Assembly: GCF_000471905.2 (NCBI RefSeq) | Contig: NW_006499364.1 | Location: 7,227,335 to 7,291,334 of the forward strand | Reading direction: 5' to 3' | Source: Amborella trichopoda | Taxonomy: Eukaryota; Streptophyta; Magnoliopsida; Amborellales; Amborellaceae | DNA length: 64,000 nucleotides | Shown: positions 1-11,517 of the stretch, one piece after another | Layout of the letters: every line of letters begins with the position of its first letter | How positions within the stretch are numbered: the stretch's first letter is position 1 | Notes under the pieces: model-generated | Databases searched by the model: none | What the model saw: only the letters and a program-made list of their open reading frames with translations | Told to the model about the DNA's origin: nothing | Made by a program: the position numbers and the translations under genes

Positions 1-660
1 TATGGCCCTAGGGGTTCTCATGCAGACATGGCTGGATCCGGAACAGCCTAGCTGATATCGAATCGGGGTTGATAGGGACATGTGGCACTAGGGGTAATAC
101 CGATTTCCCGTTCAGATACGACATGATCCTATTTTATGGTTGAATCCGAAACGGCCTAGCCGATATCAGATCGGCATTGTTTTTAACACTGAGCAAAACT
201 GCTAAATCATATCAAAATTGGTCAAAAAATGTCGTTTGATGATGTCATAATACCGCTTTCTTGTGCAGACACAACCAAATCCCGTTTTATGGTTGGATCT
301 GAAACGGCCCAGCTGATTCTGGATCGGATCCTGTTTTAGGGTTGGATCCAGAATGGCCCAATTGATTCTGGATCGGATTAGCATTTTTTTAAAATTTTTT
401 TAGCAATACTACTAAATCATATCAAAATTGGTAAAAAAATGCCATTTGATGACATCATAATACCAATTTCTTGTGCAAACACAACTGGATCTTGTTTTAT
501 GGTCGGATCTGAAACGGCCCAGCCGATTCTAGACCAGATCCTGTTTTATAGCTGGATCCAGAATGGCCCAACCAATTCTGGATCAGATTAGCATTTTTTT
601 GAACAATGACCAATACTGCTAAATCATCATACTTACATATAAATTGGTGTTTGGTCATTA
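1..660. repeat. Degenerate ~210-bp tandem repeat
   Basis: Two nearly complete units start at 201 and 411 (period 210), with partial units before and after; the third start is near 617. Each unit carries the start ctaaatcatatcaaaattgg, a gatgayrtcataatacc stretch, then two copies of a ggatc(t/c)gaaacggcccagc-like sub-motif. The sub-motif recurs on its own at 30-60 and 140-170. It could be a satellite edge or a tandem repeat inside an unrecognised element. No coding content is convincing. Confidence 0.7.
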
Positions 661-766
661 TATTTTATCGAAAAAAAGTATTTTAATATTTTTTTTAAGT
701 GCGCCCTAATGATAAAATGATAAGTATCAAATTTCATATTCATACAATTTGTATTAAAAAAATATA

Positions 767-2667
767 GGGAAATTATCGCTAGTATACCTAAATTTTAATT
801 AAATTGCAAAAAAAAATCCCAACGTCTCAAAACCTCACCCACACCCTTTTTCCTAATTTTCAGCTTCTTTTGGATGAAAATACCATTTACAGTAGTCTTT
901 CTACTATAATACATTTTGATATTTACAGTAATTTAAATACCGTTACAAATTGAGATAGTATTATAGTATATAAATTACCATAATAGTATGAAATTATATT
1001 ACGATACTCCAAGTACCATAATAACTAATCTTCTTTTTACGATATTCTTAATAACATAATTATTTGAATTATTACGGTAATTAAATTACCGTAATACGTA
1101 ATGAAGTCCTTACGACATTCTAGGTTGAAAAACTTCAAACCAAAACTAATATCAGGGTTACCCTTATCCTCCGTAAGAACTTATTCTAGGTTGAAAAGCT
1201 TCAAACCAAATCTAAAATCAGGGTTACCCTTCTTTTCTATATGAACTTATTCTAAGTTGAAAAGCTTCAAAACTGAATCTAATATCAGAGTTACCCCTCT
1301 CTTTCATATGAACTTCTTGGCTGCATATCTAGAGCCATAAAATTCCAAAATCAAGGTTTCCCACCAATATTGGATCAACAAGAATGTTCAGTCCCTCACA
1401 TTTGGATCAAAGGTTACCCACCAATATGGGATCAACATGAATTCTGGTGATACTGTGGATGTGTACCCTCTCTCATCTTACTCATTTGGATCAAAGGAAC
1501 CCCAGCCTGAAAAAAGATGCTTATATCTCAGATAGAATTGAAAGAATGAAATCCAAGTGATTCACCAATTTCTCAATTGGGTTTCTCTTTTGAATCTTTT
1601 TCTTTTTCTTTTTTTCCTGTCTATTTCTTGTTCAAGCGCAACTGATTATTTGATATTGATTCACCATCTACTCCATGGGGTTTCTCTAAAAAATTGTTTT
1701 TTTTTCTTTTTGTCAGTTCTATTTCTTGTTGAGTAGATTACTCAATATAGATTGATTCATCGCTATCGATTGATTCACCATGTCCTCTCTCTCTCTCTCT
1801 CTCTCTATGTTGAATTGGGCTTTTGTAGCTCTCGTTTGAGTAAGATCAAAAGATCTAAGAAATGCTTGAGGATTCAGGGGACATGGTTGTTTGCATTAGT
1901 TTTAAATGGTTCTAAAACTCGTCTTTTGGTACTTCAAACCACTTAAACAGAGTTTTGATTGTCTTGGCTAAATCTGTGAAGATTCATAGATTATCATGTG
2001 TCTGATCAACACAAAACATAGCTTGGAACTTAGGGATCAATCTTTTTGTTTATGAGAGAGCTATGGCAAGGTTGAACGGTTTAATCTCGAATTTAACGCA
2101 CAAATTTCACTGGAAACACTTAAATAAGACCAAAACTCGCCTAGGGCCTTTTCGCACAGTTGCGATAGATGCGAAGGTCATTGTGGTCATGGCATCCTAA
2201 GCCACCTACTATATACTCCCCTTGGGGCTTTTCGCACACTTGGAATTCCATGGCTCTAGTGATGCAGGCAAGAAGTTTGGAATTCCATGGCTCTAGTGAA
2301 GCAGCCAAGAAGTTTACATGAGGAGAGGGGTAACCATGATATTAGCTTCGGTTTAAAGCTTTTCAACGAATACACTAAGGACTTTACCACCCATTAATAA
2401 TTCAAACAATTGTGGTATTAAGATTTAAGAATATTGTAAACAAAGATTAATTATTACGGTACTCGAAGTACCATAATATAATTTGTAACGGTATTTAAAT
2501 TATTGTAAAGATCAAAATGTATTATGGTAGAAAGACTATCGTAAAAGGTATTTTCATCCAAAAAAAAGCCAAAAATTGGAAAAAAAGATGTGGGCAAAGT
2601 TTTGAGAAGTTGGGTTTTTTTTTTTTGCGATTTTATTAAAATTTACGTACATTAGCCATAACTTCCC
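767..2667. mobile_element. Non-autonomous DNA transposon with very long terminal inverted repeats (Mutator-like)
   Basis: The left end gggaaattatcgctagtata is the inverse of the right end, whose reverse complement is gggaagttatggctaatgta. The inverted similarity runs inward for about 400-580 bp on each side: left roughly 767-1345, right roughly 2240-2667. It includes shared stretches around gatgaaaatacc, agtctttctac and tttaaataccgttacaaatt. The left arm is longer because a 66-bp piece is tandemly triplicated (units start at 1118, 1184, 1250). The right arm has a 37-bp duplication starting at 2240 and 2277. The core (1350-2240) shows no transposase. No clear target-site duplication is visible in the A/T-rich flanks. 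Assignment to Mutator rests on TIR length only. Confidence 0.75.
1118..1315. repeat. 66-bp tandem triplication in left TIR
   Basis: Three units start at 1118, 1184 and 1250. Each contains ttctaggttgaaaagcttca followed by an atcagggttaccc motif. The right TIR carries only one copy, so the expansion happened in one arm after the TIRs formed. Confidence 0.75.
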
Positions 2668-2689
2668 TTTTTTTAAATCAATTTTTAAG

Positions 2690-2960
2690 GTGGATTTTAG
2701 ATCTAATTTTTTTGATATATATAATCTTTACCATGAGATTTATTAATACATAAAAAACAAAAAATAAAAAAGATAACTTTTTGAAATAAAATTTTGAACC
2801 CTTAAACTTTATTCTTTGAGGAAGGAGCACACCTTTACATCCATCTCAAAGATGGACGTTGGATACTCATAGACTAACCTTTTCATTCTTTTTGAGAAAA
2901 TTGTTTCATGGCTATACCGTAATTCAACAATATGCTGTCGTATAACGCATCCATCTTAAA
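2690..2960. repeat. Dispersed AT-rich repeat family B, copy 1
   Basis: This segment shares its order of motifs with 13690-13960 and, more weakly, 41490-41660: an atttttaag/atataatctttaccat-like block, an A-rich stretch, 'attttgaacc', and then catccatctcaaagatgga-like text. It also holds an internal pair of inverted catccatctt...aagatggatg motifs. No coding potential is seen. It is probably an old MITE whose ends I could not fix. Confidence 0.4.
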
Positions 2961-3436
2961 GATGGATGCTAATAGGTGGTTCATCTAAAAACAAGGGTAA
3001 TTAACTATTCAAATGTTTTTTTCATATTCATGATCTCCATGTTAAAGAATATATATTGTCTCAAAATGAGGATCAAGTTATATTTGAAATATATATTTAT
3101 TGTCAAGTCCGCTTTTCTACAATATGCGAGCTAGCCGCATAGAAACCGTGTCCTTGTTTTCGTTGTCTAGTGAGAGAAAGACAATAATATTAAAAGGAGA
3201 ATAATAGATATTAATATTAGATTATAGAAACGAAAAGTAAGAAACACTTCTTGGTCTCTTGTGGCAAGTGTTCTCTAATAATTGCCCCTTTATTATAGAA
3301 TATCTAAGATTCCCGTGATTATTTATTTTGCCTTTTTCTATCCCAATATTGGAGTTTTATCTTGTTGGGAAATTTTTGTAAATATTTTGTTGGTTTTTAA
3401 AATATGAAAAATTCCTGTAAGGTTTCAACCTCATAA

Positions 3437-3733
3437 GGTGCATATAAAAAATCCTTTATGATGGAGAATTTCGATGTTGGAAACCCTTTAATTGATCATC
3501 ATGTGCTTGAGATATATGAATATAAAAAAAAAAAAATTTAATTCTATAGATATTCCCTCTGTTTTTAATATTTTAAAATGTTTATAGATCACCTCCCGCC
3601 ATACTATTTTGGGGATGGAAATAGATATTCAAACAATCATAAAGTTTTTGCCATTAAAACCACATCTCCGAAAAAAATTTAGAGGTGCGACTTACTTCTA
3701 TTAGGAGGCTACCTTATATAAATCGCATCCTTT
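3437..3733. mobile_element. Diverged copy of MITE family A
   Basis: It follows the order of motifs of the well-bounded copies at 40876-41251 and 60413-60806: an aaaatcc motif, an aatgttggaaaccc-like motif, tgatcatc, 'tgtttatagatc', 'aggtgcgacttac', and the terminus ttatataaatcgcatcc. The right end near 3733 is recognisable. The left end is unclear and no target duplication is visible. Neighbouring 3000-3430 and 3740-4870 show AT-rich sequence with no recognisable feature. Confidence 0.45.
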
Positions 3734-4872
3734 AAATTTATCGTTTGATTTTTACATTTTCCTCATGTATCCTTTTTTCCTTTTTCTTTTTATCTTTTCC
3801 AAAATGCTCTTACCTTTTTAGAAAAAATAGGTAAAGTCGGCGGGGATTTGGGGCCCAACCTTTTAATGAAAATGGAGTCAAAGACTTCATATAAAACTCA
3901 TTGGTAGGATTTGGGACCCTTACATTGGCCATTTAATATAGACTTCGCTTTAAAGCTCAGGTCTGTTAGCAAGTGAAGTGCCTGACCTCCTCGGATTTGC
4001 TCTAGGGCTCCAGAGTATCACCCCGGCCTAGAGCTTATGTTCCAAGTTCCAACCTCAATGATTGAGTTTGTTTTTTATATATCCTATGTGCGTCTATCTC
4101 TCTCTCACCCAACATGTGGCAAATCCATAGCATAGTTTTGGCATTTAATGTACCAATCTAATCAAGTCGGGTTAGCACTTGGAGCGCAAGCCAAAGCAGT
4201 TGGGACTCCAAAAGCCAACCCGACCTGAGCTTTCGACTCTAGAAATGCTTACTTGGGGTTATTTTGAAAAAAAAAAGAAAAAAAGAAAAAAAGAACATGT
4301 AAAATATAAAAGTTTTAAGGACACATTTTAAACCCTACAAAAAAAAAGAGAGATTTATGAAAATTCCCATGTCTTATAAGATAACAAATAAATGTAAGGA
4401 TCGGATATGAGTTTTAAAAATGCCAATCTCAAAATCAATTTTTCAGCCAAACGCATTTGATATGCGCCATTTAATGGAAAGGGGTCTCAGGTTTACGTGA
4501 TGTCAAGTACTCTTATAGTAAGATTTCAAGAATAATGAAACTATGAATACTCATGTTCATTTTCATTATGTGCTTAGAAAATGTGTAACTCCTATGTTTT
4601 ATTTAATTTAATTTTTATTAGCAAGAGGAGAATATAAATTTATAGACTATCCAGTGACTCTTTATTAGTCTTTATTTTTTGTGTCCAAATTTAATTAGTT
4701 AAATTTGTTTTGGTCAGGTGTTTTTTTCTTCTTTTTTTATTTTTTAATTAGGACCCCTATGTTAAATGTGTGAATTTTTTATTTATATTTAGAGGGAAAG
4801 TATCATTGATCTAAAATGGAGATTCTAATTAATCCAGTCTAGCTCAGGTGATTCCTAAGTTAGATCATGCTA

Positions 4873-6922
4873 CCTATTGTTCGGTTTATGTGGCCTTTAA
4901 AGGCCTTATGAGTGCTTGTAAAATGAAATGATATATTGAAACATGAACTCAGTGGGAGTGTGGTTCCTCGTGGACCATACTGAGCAAACGATAGTTTACT
5001 GATATCGATCTGTGCTTAACGATCTTGGCCAGTCAGTTAAGGAAAACCCATGTTACCTGGGCATGAAGAACAAACCGACGAAAGTTTATGGGTTAGTCCT
5101 TGATGAGGTCGGAGAACATGCCCGGATGAGTGAGCCGAGGGACTGTGTAACCCTTGTGTGTGATGGTGGCCTACAGAGACGAGGGCCAAAGCCTCATCCA
5201 TGTGCCATCACACGGCATGCATATTGATAGAATGTTTGGGAAAGCCAGATATCCACCTTTGGGTGAAGCGTATGCATGTGCGAGATATACCCCCATGCGC
5301 CATAGAGCTGTGGTCGCATCAGGTCGTGGTAACCTTGACTCGTCTCTAGGGGAGGACCTGTAATCCAAAGACTGGGATTGCGACCCCTTAATTCATCGAC
5401 CTAACTTTGGTGACCTGCTAATGAGCTCCTGCTTGGACTGTGGGTCATGGGAATTACTGGGTCGATTCGATAAAGCTAGTGTGGTCTGTCGTCCACAGTT
5501 GAAGGTAGAGTACCCCGTTATTACAAATTGGATTTCTAAAACCATATGGATCATTTTTCAATTATATTAATTTAATTGTGTTCATTTTATTATTGAAATA
5601 ATTTTAGTTTTATTATTTAAATTTTTATGAATCTCTCAATATTTTATTTGTGATTTTTGGACTTATAAAAATTCAGTTATTGTTCTTACAAAGTTATAAA
5701 AATTCAAATATATATTTTAAATTGTTTTATTCAATTTTAAAAATAATATTTTTTTTATAATATTCCATAGGGGCCCATAGTGCACATGGGCCCACATGTG
5801 CCACAAAAAGGTGGCACGCCTCAACCTCTTTGGATTCTCTTGTTTGCTTTTAAGATAAGGTTCGTTTGATTTGTGGCATGTGGTCAAATCTTGGAAGGGA
5901 TATATTGATTATGACTTTATCTATTTTGTAGCAAGTTTGTTTTAAAGAGATATGGTCGATTTGAATTGATATGGATCTTATCGTATTTATATTTTGGTAG
6001 TATTTATCTACTTTATATTATTTGACATATCTTTTTGGAATATGTGACATGGATCATGCAATTTTATAAAATGCATGATATTTATTTTATTTAAATATAT
6101 TGATGGGAAAATGGTTTAGAAAAGGGGGATAATGGTTCATGCACCTTCTATAATATTGATGGCCCATCTATGGAATGGATGACACAAATCTCTCACCCCA
6201 CAAGTCACCTTTGATCGACGGTCTATGTTCAATCTCACAAGAAGAGCCAAGCCAAAGAAAACCCTAAGAAATCATAATCTTATTCAAAGCCTATAAAAAA
6301 GGATTGTCTCTACCAAAAAATCTCTACATCTTTTCTTTCTACATCTCTCTCTTAAGAAAGTTTATCTCTCTCTCCTACATTGTGAAATAACTTAAGGGTT
6401 TAGGTTATGGAGTTGTTCTCTCATATATCTCAAATATGGATTTATGGCCAAGAGTTTTAGGGTTTAGCAAAAAGAGAATCGATCTCTCTCAAACTAGGTT
6501 GCTAAGAGAATTCACCTAGAGTTTGAGTTTGTGATCAAAGGGGTTCATGTTCTATTGATGTGGCTTGGCCGAAATTTGCTTTTTCGGTTCGAGATTGAAG
6601 CTAGACCGTTGATCCCTTCCCCATCGGATAGTGGTGACTCGGTGTGGGGTATAATAAGCCCAGTTGAGGTAATCTCCGTCACTCTTCATTTTGTTTCTTG
6701 CAATCTTATTTTTTATTCTCAAGCATAGTGCTTAGTTGTTTCAATGGCATCAAGTTGATAAGATCTTGGTTTTATTGTTATGTTGATTTTATTTTGAAAA
6801 TTATCTTATTATAATAAAGACAACCTCTAAGTGATATTTTGCCTAAAAGAAAGGGAAAAAAAAAAGAAAAAGAAAAAATGTATTCCTTGATAAAAGATCA
6901 TATAGGTAGTTCTTTCACCTAT
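4873..6922 (+). mobile_element. Solo LTR of a long-LTR Copia-type retrotransposon
   Basis: The LTR body is 4878-6917 (2040 bp). It begins TGTTCGG and ends TTTCA, and is flanked on both sides by the perfect 5-bp duplication CCTAT (4873-4877 and 6918-6922). It aligns along its length with the LTRs at 48367-50480 and 62088-64000, including the shared start aaaggccttatgagtgcttg. The flanking sequence shows neither a PBS nor a PPT. This is the signature of LTR-LTR recombination that removed the interior. Short open frames inside (for example 5012-5227 and 6531-6728) are not conserved in the other copies and are not genes. Confidence 0.92.
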
Positions 6923-7175
6923 AAGTTTTAAACAAGAGAAAACTATCCTAGAAAACAAACAGATTTGGCTAATTCCAAAAATTGCATGCCGATCCGATCC
7001 GACTCGAGCAACTCCTAAGTCAAATAGGAGATTTTTGAATCATTGAATCTCTCTCAAGACCTATCTCTCTCGTATGATTCGTGCCTATCCATGTTGAAAC
7101 TATTCGCGCTCTATTATTATCATCCATCAATTTTAAAACTGTTGAGAAAATGTAGACCATTTTCTATCTTTCTAA

Positions 7176-7384
7176 AAAGGGATGGGGCATAATTATTACG
7201 GAGAATCCAAATTTTGTTTCCAGTAACAATTTTAGGTACTTCTGCATGTAAGGTGTATCTAGCTATTCTAGAACCTTCAATGATTTGTTAACTAGCAGAT
7301 CCATTTACAACTCCTTTGGAAATATTGCCCGAATGGTATTTTTTTCCGTATTTCAAATACTCTGTACAATACCTAATAAGGAAC
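7176..7384 (+). pseudogene. Plastid petD fragment (nuclear plastid DNA)
   Basis: Petd encodes subunit IV of the chloroplast cytochrome b6f complex. The plus strand reads KGMGHNYYGE, then jumps in another frame to [36 protein letters not shown]. These are the order and spacing of subunit IV, with a short internal deletion between the first two blocks. A TAA interrupts the frame just after LEPSMIC, where an intact gene reads glycine-glutamate. Both protein ends are missing. It lies with trnK and psaA pieces that are not its plastid neighbours, so it is a rearranged insertion and not contamination by intact plastid DNA. It is non-functional. Confidence 0.9.
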
Positions 7385-7505
7385 CAACTAAACTGTCATA
7401 ACATAAATTAAATAATGAGTTATAAAGTTCATCGTTTCTTCATTGATGAAACGTCAAACTTCTTATTTTAGTAGGACCACTATGTCACCACATAATAGCT
7501 GTACC

Positions 7506-7541
7506 TAAAAGCCGAGTACTCTACTGTTGAGTTAGCAACCC
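7506..7541 (-). pseudogene. Plastid trnK-UUU 5' exon fragment
   Basis: The reverse complement starts gggttgctaactcaacagta and continues gagtactcggctttta, which is the 5' half of plastid tRNA-Lys(UUU) up to its intron. The 3' exon and matK were not found nearby. The sequence following on the minus strand (left, 7385-7505) does not look like a conserved trnK intron. It cannot make a tRNA. Confidence 0.75.
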
Positions 7542-7609
7542 AGAAAAAAAATAAAAATACGGTACTAGACACAATCGAAAAGTTTCAAGTTAGGTTTTTT
7601 TTTTTTTTT

Positions 7610-7710
7610 CATATTTGGCGAGTATCTGGAATAACTAGTGAACCGGAATTGGTGCTTTGGTCTTTGCAGCGTTAATCCTTTTTGCCGGTTGGGTCCATTA
7701 TCACAAGGCA
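7610..7710 (+). pseudogene. Plastid psaA fragment
   Basis: The plus strand reads HIWRVSGITSEPEL, then after a small deletion and frame change GIGALVFAALILFAGWVHYH. This matches a short internal segment of the photosystem I core protein PsaA, including its conserved 'FAGW-HYHKA' run. Only about 33 residues remain, out of a protein normally near 750. A TA-dinucleotide run follows immediately at 7711. It forms the third piece of the plastid mosaic with petD and trnK. 7711-8300 holds AT-rich, then pyrimidine-rich sequence with nothing recognised. Confidence 0.85.
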
Positions 7711-8559
7711 TATATATATATATAAAATAAAGGGTAGTGATTTCATGCAACAATTGTATAGTAATATGACGCAACAACCTACAAAAATTATGTTTGTGCC
7801 ATTTGTTTGATCCAAAATTCAAAATATATATTCTTTTTATTCTAATGAACAATCACAAAAAAAGAAAAGTTTGAAAACGCAACCTAGAGAGTATTTTTTT
7901 AGCCCAAATAACTTAGGCTGTCCATTTTGATAAGATGCTTAGATCTAGCCCTTAGATGGATTTTTTTTTTTCTAATTTTTTTAGATGACTTTATTATCAT
8001 TAGATGAAAAATGTTAAAATAGAAAACAATAATTTGAGTATGGAAAGGCTAAGATCTAAAAATTCACCAAAATCTTCCTTGCCAAGGGCGCTTTCTTCAC
8101 CGCCATTGTCTCTCACCCTGCCACTCTCTTTCTCTAGAAGCAATGGGGCTCTCTCCCCCTGCACTTTGTGATTCCACTGGGTTTTGTTGCAGTTAGAAGA
8201 TGCTGCACACTACAACTTGCTGTTAATAGGTATGCATCTCTGAACTCCTTGTGCCCCTGCTTTTGCTTTGAAATGGAATTATTGATTGAGATTTTGGAAT
8301 TTCTTGGTCTCTAAAATCTCTTTGTATATTTATCTCTCTCTTTCTCGGCATTTTTTTGAAGCATAAATTATATTTTCTTGGAGCATGAGTTTGGTGGGTG
8401 AGGTGAGGTCGCGCAGGGTTATATTTATCTCTCTTTTTGCACATTTCCTTTAAGCATAAGTTTGGTGGGTAGATTTAATGGTTAATGGTTGCTGCTTTGG
8501 AATTGGAGAATGTGGGACGCTCTCTCTCTTCTCTTATTCTATTAAATTGGTTATCAACT

Positions 8560-8690
8560 GTTAAATTGGTTATCAACAAACTGGTTCTAATGGTTGTAAA
8601 AACTTTGGTTCAAATGGTTCCAAAAACTTTGGTTCTAATGGCTGCAAAAACTTTTATGGGGGTGATTTCAAAATGGTTTTTTTAATAACT
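8560..8690. repeat. ~30-bp tandem repeat
   Basis: Imperfect repeats of ggttctaatggttgtaaaaa with ctttggttc-type spacers. About four units are visible, and a shorter version is present in the second large copy at 15235-15300. Confidence 0.6.
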
Positions 8691-8756
8691 TGGTTGTAAT
8701 TTATAGAGATTTATCTTGGATTTTAAGAGATGCCCCGTCATTGGCTAACCAATTAC

Positions 8757-9130
8757 CATCATGTTTTATGAGAGATAGAGAGAGAGTTAGAGAGATTGTT
8801 TCAAATAAGTTAATTTGATAAAGACATGATGTCTTATGAAAGACATAGGGAGAATTAGAGAGATTGTTTCAAATAAGTTAATTTGATAAAGAGAGAGTAC
8901 ACACAAGAGAGAAAATCAAGATTTTGAGAAAGAGAGAGAGAGAGTTTCAAATAAGTTAATTTGATAAAGACAATGATGTTTTGTGAGAGATATAGAGAGA
9001 GTTAGAAAGATTGTTTCAAATAAGTTAATTTGATGAAGACATGATGTTTTATGAGATATTAGAGAGAGTTAGAAAGATTGTTTCAAATAAGTTAATTTGA
9101 TGAAGAGAGTACCCAAGAGAGAAAATCCAG
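8757..9130. repeat. GA-rich tandem repeat, ~75-bp units
   Basis: About five units carry ttgtttcaaataagttaatt followed by tgataaagacatgatgtttt and a gagagatagagag tail. Copy 2 of the block has only about two units (15440-15540), so the array length differs between copies. Confidence 0.7.
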
Positions 9131-9786
9131 ATTTTGAGAGAAATACGCATGAAAGAGACAGAATGAGAGATTTTAGGAGATACGAGAGATTTTCATGGAA
9201 GCTTTGAGAAATAGGATATTTTTTTACCTCACCCTTTCCTAAAATTTGTTTGTGAAGGTAGACAAAAAAAGAAAAAAATACGTATTTATTTTTGGATTTC
9301 AAATTTAAGAGAGATTTTATTTTCAAAATTTAAGATAAATATTATACTGATCCATAAAATAAATCTATTATATTATAATACGCATATATTTTAGGATTTC
9401 TATATTTAAGAGAGATTGTATTTTCAAAATTTAAGATAAAATATATACTTATCCAAAAAATTAATTAATTACTAATTTATTGACCTATTTTCCTATTATG
9501 TAAAATCTATGCATGCAAGATTTGGATATCTCCTATATTTGCAAATGACCTCTATTTTTTCTTTTGTCTATCCATTCCTATAATAGCTATCTATAAATCT
9601 ACCCAAATCACGAAACCTTCTCTCTCTCTCTTTATTCTTTCCTAAACAACCTGCAAATATTTTGATCTCTTTAAATCATGTCTCAATAAACTCATCTCCC
9701 TCTCAAGTCTCACCTATATATCTCCTCGCTATCGTGGTGCTCTTCTTCATATATATATATATATATTTGAACCCAAATGAAAGGAA

Positions 9787-10108
9787 AGGTTTTTATACTT
9801 CCCCTACAACATGGAAGATCTATGGTTCCCCTATCATCTAGCTATCCAATTTTGATCGAGAGAGCCACTTACCGTTTGATCTTAGATCCGACATCTTAAA
9901 GTATCTTATTTTTAATTTTTTTATATAAATTGTATGAATTTTTAATTTTTTTATATAAATTGTATGAATATGAAAAAAATTAAAAATAAAATAGTGTAAA
10001 GACGTGACATTGTGATTGGAGCAATCTTAGCCCTCCATTAAGAATGGATGGTTGGATAAGGGGGAGTATATAAGTTTTATGTTGTAGGGGAAGCATAGAA
10101 AGCTTACC
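9787..10108. mobile_element. MITE with ~50-bp inverted ends
   Basis: The left end ggtttttatacttcccctac is matched in inverse by the right end, whose reverse complement is ggtaagctttctatgcttcc followed by the same cctacaacat. A second inverted pair lies inside (aatttttttatataaattg against its complement). It interrupts only copy 1 of the large duplicated block. The target duplication is not clear and the superfamily is undetermined. Confidence 0.6.
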
Positions 10109-10711
10109 CATGATATAAATAGAGATTGTGTTTAAATTTGTTTTTGCATCACATTAATCAACAAGCACTTTTTATAGATTATTAGAATATTGGTTGATTT
10201 TTTTAAATCTTTTTAATTGTTATGGTTGTCTGTTTCCATTGTTAGGTTTTAGGTTCATGATATTTTGTTAATAATAGGGATTAACAATTAGTGAAATATT
10301 ATTTGACGGGAAAAGATTGAACAAGCTATAGAAGAGGAGAAGTGTGCATGGTTGGTCTTGGAATATAGACATCATGGTAGAAGTTCCCGCAGAAAGTTTG
10401 AGAAATAAATTTGTTTTCTTAAAAAATAATACAATACAACAAATATGTGAAGATCGTCATAATTAATAATAAAGCAAAGTTATGAATATTATATGCATAC
10501 ATGAAGTACACAAATAACATTCATAAATATTATCAAGTACACTAATAGCATTAATAAATATTATAAAATTATGGAAAAAACAACTTTATTATTATTTAGA
10601 TAATATCATTTTAGAGTTTAAGAATTTTAATATATCATATAATAATGACTATAAAACCAGAATTTTAATGTAAGAAAAAGAATTATTTTTGCTCTTATGT
10701 TTCATTTGTCG

Positions 10712-10970
10712 ATGCCAAAAAATATTCAAATTGATCATCTCAATCTTGACAATTATAAATATCCAAAGAATAGATTTCGAGCCTTAAAAAACCAATAACT
10801 TTGTAACACATTATCTATGTCGTGCATTGCCATGTATCTATAGATCTGCCAAAGCTCACCATTTTCATAACTTCATATACTAGTTCTAAGAGCGAGAATA
10901 GATTATCAAGTCAACGCGAGCATTTTTTATCCTAGAACTGCATTTTACGTTGGGTTATGAGGTGCGGCCT
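10712..10970. mobile_element. Diverged MITE family A copy
   Basis: It preserves the family order: 'attgatcatctc', 'aacacattatctat', 'tatagatctgcc', 'gaggtgcggccttac'. Ends and target duplication are not resolvable. Confidence 0.4.
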
Positions 10971-11039
10971 TACTGTTTCTTTACTTTTCAATGTAAAGCC
11001 TAAGCTTATGCTAACTTTTTATTTTGGAAAATGGTTTGA

Positions 11040-11395
11040 TAGGACAGTAGCCTAATCAAAATAAGTAAAGCCTCACCTCACAATTCATCAAAAATTGCAA
11101 TTCAATTATCTGAAATCTTTTACATTGATCATCTCGGCATGAACAATATAGTTGTGAAAAAATAAGATTTCAAGCTCTAAAAATAGTGGATATTGTAATA
11201 AATTATCTAGACTATCTATTTAGCCCTAAAAGTAAGTGTTCAAAGATCCGCAAGATCTGTACCATCTTTTGAGTTTCAAATCTTATTGTCGATGTTGGAA
11301 ATTAATAGCCATCATAGAGAAGTCTTTTGCCACAAGCATTTTCCAGATGAATGTGAGGCTTTATTTTGTTTTTATTTAGCCTAGGCCTTATAGAA
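11040..11395. mobile_element. Diverged MITE family A copy
   Basis: It shows 'ttgatcatctcggcatga', 'aataaattatctagac', 'caagatctgtac' and a terminal 'gccttatagaaac', in the order seen in the intact copies. The gcctcacctcac text near 11069 may be the decayed left arm. Boundaries are approximate. Confidence 0.4.
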
Positions 11396-11517
11396 ACATA
11401 GATGATTGTTTTTTCTTTACTATAAGGAAGAAAGAATGACATGCACATAAATTGATATCATTTATTTTGATATGATACATTTGTTGGTACATACATGACT
11501 TGAGGCATCGTTGAAAG

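Larger units (their letters stand above)
8310..10715. repeat. Large duplicated block, copy 1 (~2.3 kb)
   Basis: The same order of segments recurs at about 14680-16921: tctctaaaatctc, ataagtttggtgggt, ggtttaatggttaatggttg, a gttttatgagagatagagag array, 'cataaaatctatgcatgcaag', ggtgctcttcttcatat, ttaggttcat-atattttgtt, and 'cttatgtttcatttgtcg' at the right edge. Copy 1 holds a 322-bp MITE (9787-10108) that copy 2 lacks. I see no long open frame. The copies could be two insertions of one unrecognised element or a segmental duplication. They could even be LTR-like repeats around 10716-14680, but I found no PBS, PPT or target duplication. Confidence 0.75.

Noticed and set aside
5012-5368. Open frames of 65-71 codons within the solo LTR
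   Set aside because: Not maintained in the matching LTRs at 48367 and 62088.
7506-7541. Functional trnK gene
   Set aside because: Only the 5' exon is present, with a substitution; the 3' exon and intron body are missing.
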